Shown: piece after piece, positions 30,718 through 35,906 of the stretch | Layout: each line of letters opens with the position of its first letter | How positions within the stretch are numbered: the stretch's first letter is position 1 | DNA from: a virus | Length of the DNA stretch: 35,906 nt | IMG/VR virus record: IMGVR_UViG_3300031539_000142 | Coordinates: 1-35,906 of that record | Strand: one strand, 5' to 3' | Notes under the pieces: model-generated | What the model was told of the DNA's origin: nothing | The model's input: only the letters and a program-made list of their open reading frames with translations | Database searches by the model: none | Made by a program: the position numbers and the translations under genes

Positions 30718-30895
30718 TATCTGTAAGGCCGAGATAAAGGGAAAAGTTAAGAGCAGGTATTGCCCTAAATGTTCATCGGAAATTAAAAAATGTTATCAGT
30801 ATTACATCGGAACTGCCTGGAAAAGAGCGGTTGAATTCGTAAGAGGGGCGCATGAAAGTGACTTACGTGAAAAACAAAAAAGCGATAAGAAATAG
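30707..30895 (+). CDS. Small zinc-ribbon protein
   Basis: This 62-residue protein has the two pairs CDIC (3-6) and CPKC (19-22) of a zinc ribbon, followed by a charged helix. It overlaps its neighbours (11 and 44 bp). It is probably a small nucleic-acid-binding accessory of the replication or recombination group. Confidence 0.6.
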   Translation: MICDICKAEIKGKVKSRYCPKCSSEIKKCYQYYIGTAWKRAVEFVRGAHESDLREKQKSDKK

Positions 30896-31235
30896 ATCCG
30901 GATTACAGCGTACTTCATCTATCCGGGCGAAACAATTGGAGGAAGCAGTCGGCCGGACTTTATCCTTGCTCGATATTTCTTTTATGCGTGTTTCCAATTA
31001 TCGCTGTTTCAAATGCGGCCAGGTTCAAAATGCGCCTGCCAAGAACTGGCCTGATTTTTTTTGCTATCATCCGTTTTTACTGGCAATTGAATGCAAAACA
31101 GGATCCGGCGCGTTAACCAGCGGACAGCACGATGTAATATATAAATTAAAATCATCCGGGGTGAAGACTTTGATTGTTCGTGATACGGTTGATTCGCTGT
31201 TTCTCTGGTTGAAAGAAAAGGGATATAATATCTGA
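30852..31235 (+). CDS. VRR-NUC-type nuclease
   Basis: This 127-residue protein shows the PD-(D/E)XK core of VRR-NUC nucleases: Asp68 in 'NWPDFFCY', Glu80 and Lys82 in 'LAIECKTGSGALTSGQ', and Gln92 (in 'SGQHDVIYKL'). Its length (90-130) matches stand-alone phage VRR-NUC proteins, which act as Holliday junction resolvase-like nucleases. The N-terminus has a CFKCG pair (52-56). The position after the initiator is typical of recombination or replication genes. It overlaps the next start by TGATG. Confidence 0.8.
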   Translation: MKVTYVKNKKAIRNRSGLQRTSSIRAKQLEEAVGRTLSLLDISFMRVSNYRCFKCGQVQNAPAKNWPDFFCYHPFLLAIECKTGSGALTSGQHDVIYKLKSSGVKTLIVRDTVDSLFLWLKEKGYNI

Positions 31236-32029
31236 TGGGAACATCAAAAATAGAATGGACGGATAAGGTCTGGAATCCAGTAACTGGTTGCACTAAAGTT
31301 TCGGAAGGATGCCGGAATTGTTATGCTGAATCCTTTGCGAATAGATTCTGGATTGATAAAATCAGATATCAGGATACTGGGAAAAAAGTAAAGCGTCCAT
31401 TTGATGCTATATTGTGTCATCCGGAAAGATTAGAGCAGCCGCTGCATTGGAAAAAGCCATGTAAAATATTTGTATGCAGTATGGCTGATTTATTTCATGA
31501 AAGTATTTATTTCTCTGATATTGATTGTGTGTTTAATACGATGTTAAATGCTGATCAACATATTTATATGATTCTAACAAAAAGACCTAAAAATTTAAAA
31601 AATTATTTGCATGATAATGAATGGATTATGAGAAATGTTGGTCATATCTGGCTCGGTGTTTCGGTTGAAGATCAAAAAACAGCGGATGAACGGATACCAG
31701 TTCTCCTGTCGATTCCAGCAAAAGTACATTTTGTTTCCTGTGAGCCGTTGCTTGAAACGATAGATCTTGAATTGTCCGGGAGAAATTATGGCATCGATCA
31801 TAAAGATTGGTCAGAAAGACTTGATTGGGTGATTGTCGGAGCGGAATCCGGGCCAAAACGTAGAAAATGCCAGCTTTCCTGGATTGATTATATCATACGT
31901 CAATGCCGGGAATCGAGTATCCCAGTTTTCATTAAGCAGATTCATTATTGCGGTGAATTAATACATGCTAAAGATTTTAATAATTTTTTTTCTAAGGGAT
32001 TATTTCCGACTGAATTTCCAAAGGAGTAA
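31235..32029 (+). CDS. Phage Gp37/Gp68 family protein (DUF5131)
   Basis: This 264-residue protein begins 'SKIEWTDKVWNPVTGCTKV', with C19, C26 and C29 in 'GCTKVSEGCRNCYAE'. This three-Cys motif and 'IWLGVSVEDQKTADERIPVLL', 'VSCEPLLE', 'DWVIVGAESGP' match the Gp37/Gp68 family. The Cys arrangement suggests a metal or Fe-S cluster, and the fold resembles radical-SAM-like barrels. Its exact role is not established. The usual partner, a TcmP-type protein, is not visible here. Confidence 0.9.
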   Translation: MGTSKIEWTDKVWNPVTGCTKVSEGCRNCYAESFANRFWIDKIRYQDTGKKVKRPFDAILCHPERLEQPLHWKKPCKIFVCSMADLFHESIYFSDIDCVFNTMLNADQHIYMILTKRPKNLKNYLHDNEWIMRNVGHIWLGVSVEDQKTADERIPVLLSIPAKVHFVSCEPLLETIDLELSGRNYGIDHKDWSERLDWVIVGAESGPKRRKCQLSWIDYIIRQCRESSIPVFIKQIHYCGELIHAKDFNNFFSKGLFPTEFPKE

Positions 32030-32032
32030 AAA

Positions 32033-32455
32033 ATGAAAAATATACTTTTATTATTTGCAATATTGTGGATATTCTTTGATTGCAATTTACAGGCACAAAA
32101 TCATACTTACAAACTGGTATGGGATTATAATACCGATGATATAACCTATGAATATATGATTTTTGTCGCAGAAGTATCCGATACATTACAATCACCATTT
32201 TATGTACCAATTGATTCTTTAAGTAACTGGACTCCATATTTATTTAAAGCCGTTAATCATGATACATTGTTTTCAATGAATCCTGATTCGGCCGTTTTTT
32301 TATATGAAACAATTGAAGATGGGAAATGGCTTTGTGGAAGAATAATTGCCAGAACAATAGGCAGTGTCTATTCAGGTCCTAGTAATCAAGCGTTTTATCA
32401 TAAACCAATGCTATTAAAACCACAAACGCCTGGCGGAGCGAGATGGGAGAGATAA
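32033..32455 (+). CDS. Exported protein, unknown
   Basis: This 140-residue protein has AAAGGAG upstream and a Sec signal (residues 1-23, 'ILLLFAILWIFFDCNLQAQ'). The mature part 'YKLVWDYNTDDITYEYMIFVAE' and 'GRIIARTIGSVYSGPSNQAF' look like an Ig or fibronectin-III-type beta sandwich. It is an exported protein among early genes, a place where surface or superinfection factors are common. No family is certain. Confidence 0.6.
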   Translation: MKNILLLFAILWIFFDCNLQAQNHTYKLVWDYNTDDITYEYMIFVAEVSDTLQSPFYVPIDSLSNWTPYLFKAVNHDTLFSMNPDSAVFLYETIEDGKWLCGRIIARTIGSVYSGPSNQAFYHKPMLLKPQTPGGARWER

Positions 32456-32462
32456 TTAGAGA

Positions 32463-32534
32463 ATGAAATCATTATTGTGGTATGTTATCTTTTTTGCCCT
32501 GGCATCTTTCACTAAAGGTTTTGAGGGGAAATGA
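32463..32534 (+). pseudogene. Truncated duplicate of the membrane gene at 34142
   Basis: The first 60 nt (32462-32521) match 34141-34200 with 3 mismatches. The reading frame starts 'MKSLLWYVIFFALASFTKGF', the same 20 residues as the 34142 gene, then runs into 'EGK' and a stop. The stop overlaps the next ATG (ATGA, 32531). It is a remnant of a duplication or a recombination scar. The reading frame is intact for 23 residues, so a small hydrophobic peptide could still be made. Confidence 0.75.
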
Positions 32535-32755
32535 AAATAAAACAAAATATCGATGATTTAATCGGAGACCCGGATTGTCCTATTTGTGAAGGTGGGGGCT
32601 GGTATTGGGATTATGGACCAATGGGAATTGAGATAAATAAAATTCCATGTTGGCGCTGTAATACATTTTGGAAAAGAATAAAAAGAAAATTCAAATTCCG
32701 GACTTATGATAAAAATAGTACAGTTCCATTCAGGGGAAAATTGGAGGATAGATGA
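32531..32755 (+). CDS. Small zinc-binding protein, unknown
   Basis: This 74-residue protein has CPIC (about 16-19) and CWRC (about 40-43), a likely zinc-binding pair, with 'EGGGWYWDYGP' between and a basic C-terminus. It is coupled to the remnant upstream and the broken gene downstream by ATGA. It resembles DnaJ-like zinc-knuckle minimal proteins of phages, but no family is firm. Confidence 0.55.
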   Translation: MKIKQNIDDLIGDPDCPICEGGGWYWDYGPMGIEINKIPCWRCNTFWKRIKRKFKFRTYDKNSTVPFRGKLEDR

Positions 32756-32958
32756 AGGTAAAAGTTGGTAATAAAATATATGATGGTAATAAAGAGCCGG
32801 TGATGGTGATTTTATCTAAGGGCGAGAAAGAGTAAATCGCGAATATGCATCCGGATGCAACTAAATATTGTGTTTATCCAGATACCGAAAAATGGACACA
32901 GAATAATTATGCAGGGATAAAAGTGTGGATGGACAGTAATGTCTCCGGTTTACTTTAG
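32752..32958 (+). pseudogene. Small phage gene interrupted by an in-frame TAA
   Basis: The frame reads 'MKVKVGNKIYDGNKEPVMVI', 'LSKGEKE', a TAA at 32833-32835, then continues 'IANMHPDATKYCVYPDTEKW' and to a stop at 32956-32958. The part after the stop ('IANMHPDATKYC.YPD') is the conserved end of small phage proteins with the start 'KIGNKIYD...EPIM.IL'. So a coding frame crosses a stop. A one-base change, such as CAA to TAA, would explain it. The alternatives are sequencing error or readthrough. Confidence 0.7.
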
Positions 32959-32967
32959 GAGGATAAG

Positions 32968-33234
32968 GTGAGTATTACAGTATTAAGAGAAGAATATCCA
33001 ATCGCCAGAAAAGACTATAATTGTTCAGCGTGTGAATGGATAAGAGAAGATATTAGTGGTTTTGAATTCGCCGAATTAAGAAAAATTGTCATGGCAAGAA
33101 AAAATGGTTGGAAAATTAAAAAAGGGCAAAGATACATAAAGCAGATTAATATTTGTGACGGTGATTTTTATGTATACAAAGCCATCCCAGATATACATGA
33201 TATCTGCATAGAGCATGATATATTTGATTCTTAA
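32968..33234 (+). CDS. Phage protein with Cys motifs, unknown
   Basis: This 88-residue protein uses a GTG start after AGGAGG. The 'REEYPIARKDYNCSACEWI' start, 'CDGDFYVYKAIPDIHDIC' end and spaced Cys pairs resemble a recurrent small phage zinc-binding protein. No named family is recognised. It ends 10 bp before the next start. Confidence 0.6.
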   Translation: MSITVLREEYPIARKDYNCSACEWIREDISGFEFAELRKIVMARKNGWKIKKGQRYIKQINICDGDFYVYKAIPDIHDICIEHDIFDS

Positions 33235-33244
33235 AGGAGAAGAA

Positions 33245-33427
33245 ATGAGTAATATAAGGAAAGAGGTCATTAGGGCTGAATGGATGGGAATTAATTTGGG
33301 GGGTCTTTCGTGGGAGTTAGAATTGGAATGTGGTCATAGTAAAACTTTTACTACGCATTCTAAAGATCTTAAAACACCACAAAAAGTTATTTGTGAAAAG
33401 TGTAAAAAAGTATTGGAGGAGAAATGA
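33245..33427 (+). CDS. Small zinc-binding protein, unknown
   Basis: This 60-residue protein starts at ATG 33245 after AAAGGAGAAG (an ATG at 33215 gives a leader without a ribosome-binding site). It has 'LELECGHSKTF' and 'VICEKCKKVLEEK', a Cys/His set like a zinc ribbon. The stop overlaps the next start by ATGA. Unknown function. Confidence 0.6.
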   Translation: MSNIRKEVIRAEWMGINLGGLSWELELECGHSKTFTTHSKDLKTPQKVICEKCKKVLEEK

Positions 33428-33777
33428 GTTTACGAGTGCCTATAAAATTGGGAGATACAACATATTTAATTCATCAAGTTGTTGGCGATTATATAAACAA
33501 ACTGGAAAAGGATTGTGAAGATTTCAGGGAAGCTGCAAAGATTGCCCTTAAAGATAGAGACAAACAAGTGATCAAAGTCAAACAACTGGAAGAAGAACGA
33601 AGGATGTATCTTGATGAGAAGGCAACATTCAAAGAGCAAATCAAACAACTGGAGGATGGCATACGAAGGATTAAAAAATGGGTTGTATCTAAATCTAACA
33701 CTTATGATATGAAAATGGCTATAGAACAAGAATGCGAGTTTTTTTTAGATAAAGCAATGGCAAACTACTGGATTTGA
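33424..33777 (+). CDS. Coiled-coil protein, unknown
   Basis: This 117-residue protein is almost wholly a charged coiled coil from about residue 20 to 90 ('LEKDCEDFREAAKIALKDRDKQ' and 'KVKQLEEERRMYLDEKATFKEQIKQLEDGIRRIKKW' by key words). It is coupled by ATGA to the gene upstream and by TGATG to the short frame downstream. Function unknown. Confidence 0.55.
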   Translation: MSLRVPIKLGDTTYLIHQVVGDYINKLEKDCEDFREAAKIALKDRDKQVIKVKQLEEERRMYLDEKATFKEQIKQLEDGIRRIKKWVVSKSNTYDMKMAIEQECEFFLDKAMANYWI

Positions 33778-33858
33778 TGCAAAAGGAACCTACACATAGG
33801 AAAAACAAATCGAATGGCATCAAAGACAGGATGATGCACAAAAAGCATTGGAGCAGAA
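33777..33858 (+). pseudogene. Decayed small coding region
   Basis: Between two genes lie 82 bp that carry traces of coding. One frame (ATG 33777) gives a basic 31-residue peptide. Another, interrupted by TAG (33797-33799), ends 'EKQIEWHQRQDDAQKALEQK', which looks like a real phage C-terminus. The 'GAGCAGAAATGAT' end recurs at 34092-34104. A broken or duplicated gene end is the best reading. Confidence 0.35.
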
Positions 33859-34104
33859 ATGATGGCCACTAATAAGTTTGACCAACTTGTTGAGGATTTA
33901 GACAACGGAGATCTTGGTTTCCGCCACATTTGTAATGCCATTCGTCAGCATATTCGAAACAAATATCCAAAAGAATATACAGATATATTATGCGGTAAAA
34001 GCGAGCATAATTCTGGGTTAATTGCAATACAATTCCGACTAATCAGAGAAATGATTGGATCAATGGAATTACTTTATTTAAGAATGAAGCAGGAGCAGAA
34101 ATGA
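33859..34104 (+). CDS. Small protein, unknown
   Basis: This 81-residue protein has two adjacent possible ATGs (33859, 33862). It is helical and acidic-basic mixed, with 'LGFRHICNAIRQHIRNKYPKEYTDILCG' and 'GLIAIQFRLIREMIGSMELLYLRM'. It overlaps the next tiny frame by ATGA. Not recognised. Confidence 0.5.
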   Translation: MMATNKFDQLVEDLDNGDLGFRHICNAIRQHIRNKYPKEYTDILCGKSEHNSGLIAIQFRLIREMIGSMELLYLRMKQEQK

Positions 34105-34145
34105 TAGACGCTGAGGAATATAGAAGGCAATTTGAAGAAAAATGA
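34101..34145 (+). CDS. 14-residue coupled minigene
   Basis: The frame MIDAEEYRRQFEEK starts at an ATGA overlap with the upstream stop and ends in an ATGA overlap with the next gene. Its length and double coupling suggest a translational bridge (or a very small peptide) rather than a protein with its own domain. Evidence is positional only. Confidence 0.4.
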   Translation: MIDAEEYRRQFEEK

Positions 34146-34438
34146 AATCATTATTGTGGTACGTTATCTTTTTTGCTCTGGCATCTTTCACTAAAGGCTT
34201 TATGGATTATATTCATTTCCAGAGGCCTCTGAATAGTGGTTATTTTAGTATTCATACAAAGGATACCCGGGATGCCTGGCATGACGGCTCCAGGCTTATG
34301 TGGTTTTTTATAGCAGTAGGTATGATCGGTGTTAGCTTGTATCTGTTGTTGTTTGCGTTTATAAATTACTTAGTCCACGAATTAAGTTACCATGAGATAT
34401 TTAAGAGGATCCTAAATAAAATCACCAGAACAAAATAA
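34142..34438 (+). CDS. Small membrane protein, unknown
   Basis: This 98-residue protein has an N-terminal hydrophobic segment (residues 3-20, 'LLWYVIFFALASFTKGF') and a second (about 53-76, 'MWFFIAVGMIGVSLYLLLFAFI'), with a basic C-terminus. The N-terminal 20 codons are duplicated as the remnant at 32463. It may be a membrane exclusion protein, but no family is recognised. Confidence 0.6.
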   Translation: MKSLLWYVIFFALASFTKGFMDYIHFQRPLNSGYFSIHTKDTRDAWHDGSRLMWFFIAVGMIGVSLYLLLFAFINYLVHELSYHEIFKRILNKITRTK

Positions 34439-34457
34439 ATTAAGAGAGGGTAAGACA

Positions 34458-34733
34458 ATGGCAAAGAAATTTGAAGTTACCGGATTAAAGAAAAAGCAGT
34501 ACCGTGGATCATCGGTGCCAACGGTTGATAAGAAAATCATCAGCGCGGATAATGCTGAGAAGGCTAAGCAGAAGTTTGAAAAGGAAAATCAGTATTACAA
34601 TGCTGTTGGGGCAGTAGAATTGGGTGAATTGGATCAGCAAATACGAACTCACGATGCGAAATCAGAAAAAGTAAAAGAAGAGGAAAAGGAAAAACCAGAG
34701 AAGGGGAAGAAAGATGCCGGGCCAACCGAGTGA
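34458..34733 (+). CDS. Small charged protein next to gpZ, unknown
   Basis: This 91-residue protein follows GAGAGGG. It starts with a strand-rich domain ('KKFEVTGLKKKQYRGSSVPTVDKKIISADNAEKAKQKFEKE', key words SSVPT, IISADNAEKAKQKF) and ends in a long Lys- and Glu-rich tail. It overlaps the gpZ-like gene by 20 bp, and so probably belongs to the virion group that starts here. Confidence 0.55.
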   Translation: MAKKFEVTGLKKKQYRGSSVPTVDKKIISADNAEKAKQKFEKENQYYNAVGAVELGELDQQIRTHDAKSEKVKEEEKEKPEKGKKDAGPTE

Positions 34734-35220
34734 GTACCGAAGTGCTTTCGAGAAGGCGATCCTGCGGACCGTCAACCGTTTAATCGTTACCGGCCGGAAG
34801 CGGGCGACCCAGAAGGTGAGGGAAGTCTATAACGTTAAGGCTGGTGACTTAAAGCAGAGTACGCGCATATACCGGGCACGGAGAGCGAAACCAGAAGCAT
34901 TGCTTGTCATCAGCGGTAAGAAGATGCCTGTTATTCTATTCGGTGCCAGGCAGAGGGCTAAAGGCACATCCGTGCGGATAAAGAAAACAGAGGGACGTAA
35001 GCTCATTCGCCATGCTTTTATCGCTACCATGAAGAGCGGGAAAATCCAGGTATGGATGCGCAAGGGAACGGCCCGGCTGCCGATCAAGCAATTGTTTACC
35101 GTATCCCCGCCTAAGATGTTCGAGAAAGAAGGGGAGAAAGCATTCCAGGATATCATCGAAAAGGAGATGAGCCCGACATTTAAACGTGAATTGGAATTTT
35201 ATTTAAGCAGGATCACATGA
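34714..35220 (+). CDS. Minor tail protein Z-like
   Basis: This 168-residue basic protein matches the lambda gpZ pattern. 'RKRATQKVREVYNVKAGDLKQSTRIYRA' (key words KAGDLKQST), then 'LLVISGKKMPVILFGARQRAKGTSVRI' and 'HAFIATMKSGKIQVWMRKGTARLPIKQLFTVSPPKMF' (key words FGARQ, HAFIA, VWMRKG, RLPIKQL) reflect the gpZ fold. gpZ binds the tail end that joins the head. In lambda it lies between FII and U; here it lies upstream of terminase near the genome end, a clear rearrangement. Confidence 0.8.
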   Translation: MPGQPSEYRSAFEKAILRTVNRLIVTGRKRATQKVREVYNVKAGDLKQSTRIYRARRAKPEALLVISGKKMPVILFGARQRAKGTSVRIKKTEGRKLIRHAFIATMKSGKIQVWMRKGTARLPIKQLFTVSPPKMFEKEGEKAFQDIIEKEMSPTFKRELEFYLSRIT

Positions 35221-35267
35221 ATATTCCATAAGTTGTTTTTGTATGACATGGTAAGGATAGGAGTAAT

Positions 35268-35804
35268 TTGAACACACATAGGGATTTTGTTATTGAATTT
35301 GCGAGAGCAAAGAAAACACCTTATTTCGAAGTTCCGCTCGGTTCTATTTGGGCTAATTATTATAGAAAAAATGGTGTACCAATTGCTGATGTGCTTATTG
35401 TTAGACCTTCATATACAAAATTCAATATTGATATATTTGAATGTAAGATAAGCCGGGGAGATTTGTTGCACGATATTAGATCAGAAAAATATAAAAAATA
35501 TTTACCATGTTGTAATCGTTTTTATTTTGTTGTGCCGAAGGGGCTAACTGATAAAGAAGAAATCCCCGAAGAGTGCGGGTTGATATTAAAATCTGAGAGA
35601 TCATTTTATACACGAAAATCTGTAATAGCGAGATATCCTGAAATTGATGTTGAGATGTTAATGGCACTAATTTTTTTTAGAGGAAGAACAGATAAAAATT
35701 TCGAACATAGACGTTGGTTGTCCCATAGGGATTCGAACGAGCTGAAAAAATTAGGTAAGAAAATAAATATTGCATTAAATGAATATAACCACAGACAAGG
35801 ATGA
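35268..35804 (+). CDS. MmcB-like DNA repair/nuclease-fold protein
   Basis: This 178-residue protein has the restriction-endonuclease-like core of MmcB-type proteins: 'VPIADVLIVRPSYTKFNIDIFECKISRGDLLHDIRSEKYKKYLPCCNRFYFVVPKGL' is a string of conserved words (ADVLIV, FECKISR, LHDIRS.KYKKYLP.CNRFYFVVPKGL). Asp and the ECK motif suit a PD-(D/E)XK fold. TTG 35268 follows AGGAG. It sits immediately before the packaging end; involvement in DNA processing is likely, but which reaction is unknown. Confidence 0.75.
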   Translation: MNTHRDFVIEFARAKKTPYFEVPLGSIWANYYRKNGVPIADVLIVRPSYTKFNIDIFECKISRGDLLHDIRSEKYKKYLPCCNRFYFVVPKGLTDKEEIPEECGLILKSERSFYTRKSVIARYPEIDVEMLMALIFFRGRTDKNFEHRRWLSHRDSNELKKLGKKINIALNEYNHRQG

Positions 35805-35818
35805 TTTAGAGGTAATAA

Positions 35819-35863
35819 ATGGATAGACGTGGATTTATAAAGAACATATATTTAAATCAGTAA
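35819..35863 (+). CDS. 14-residue minigene near the genome end
   Basis: The frame MDRRGFIKNIYLNQ has AGAGG 7 nt upstream of ATG 35819 and ends at TAA 35861-35863. It is too short to assign. It may be a leader peptide or chance. Confidence 0.3.
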   Translation: MDRRGFIKNIYLNQ

Positions 35864-35906
35864 CGCGGGTCCTTCCTGGCAAAAGAGCCGTACGGATCAA
35901 CATGAG
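35863..35906. other. Genome end, candidate cos or packaging site
   Basis: This 44-bp end is more GC-rich than its surroundings (ACGCGGGTCCTTCCTGGC at 35863-35880) and ends in TCAACATGAG, which repeats positions 4-13. GpA-type terminases cut at cos, and the site normally lies just before the small terminase gene. GC-rich words like GGGTCCTT occur beside cos in some lambda-like phages, as far as I recall. The 10-bp repeat could be a filled-in cohesive end or an assembly overlap. Confidence 0.5.

Noticed and set aside
1-35906. tRNA or rRNA genes
   Set aside because: No cloverleaf with a credible anticodon arm or rRNA-like stretch was recognised by eye; a tRNAscan-SE run would settle tRNAs.

Overview
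The window reads as an essentially complete tailed-phage genome of the long-tailed, HK97-fold, lambda-like (siphovirus) type. It holds a GpA-type terminase pair, gpW, a lambda-type portal, a protease-capsid fusion, FII/U/Z-like connectors, a frameshifted G/GT tail chaperone and a 739-residue tape measure. The host is inferred to be a Gram-negative (diderm) bacterium. The phage carries lipoproteins and a spanin-like protein spanning inner and outer membranes, and many Sec signal peptides ending in '-AQ' or '-AG', a style common in Bacteroidota, Ignavibacteria, Calditrichota and Marinimicrobia. Clear Shine-Dalgarno sites (AGGAGG, AAGGAG) argue against a typical Bacteroides host. The exact host is not determined. 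A 10-bp direct repeat (4-13 and 35897-35906) sits at the two ends, beside the terminase gene, where cos or another packaging site is expected.

Layout. 1-7750: terminase, a ribbon-helix-helix protein, gpW, portal, protease-scaffold-capsid, decoration or small head proteins, head-tail connectors. 7741-9571: tail terminator candidate, then an embedded lysis cassette (two small membrane proteins, an M15 peptidase endolysin, a one-protein spanin). 9572-16136: tail tube candidate and a large cassette of exported beta-helix and repeat proteins (candidate tailspikes or surface proteins). 16133-21880: tail chaperones with a -1 frameshift, tape measure, tail-tip proteins including a tandem paralogue pair. 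21889-23670 (minus strand): lysogeny operon of CI-like repressor, lipoprotein and NYN-domain nuclease. 23684-24461: divergent promoters, a long structured leader, a Cro-like gene. 24462-34440: early genes, namely a CII-like regulator, a large nested inverted repeat, many small proteins, a degenerate HNH protein, a replication initiator with an internal origin (11-bp iterons plus AT-rich DNA), a VRR-NUC nuclease, a Gp37/Gp68 (DUF5131) protein, then a run of tiny and partly decayed genes. 34458-35804: a gpZ-like tail protein and an MmcB-like protein, placed just upstream of terminase.

The genes suggest a temperate cycle (CI, Cro and CII analogues plus lysogen-expressed cargo), but no integrase, transposase or partition gene is visible. 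No DNA polymerase, helicase or SSB is recognisable, so replication probably recruits host enzymes to the iteron origin. The most notable points are the O-like origin of phased 11-bp repeats, the capsid fusion with an internal ribosome-binding site, the u-spanin architecture, the density of signal peptides in the tail-fibre region, the long structured early leader, and the repressor-lipoprotein-NYN operon with an attenuator-like hairpin abutting the NYN start codon.
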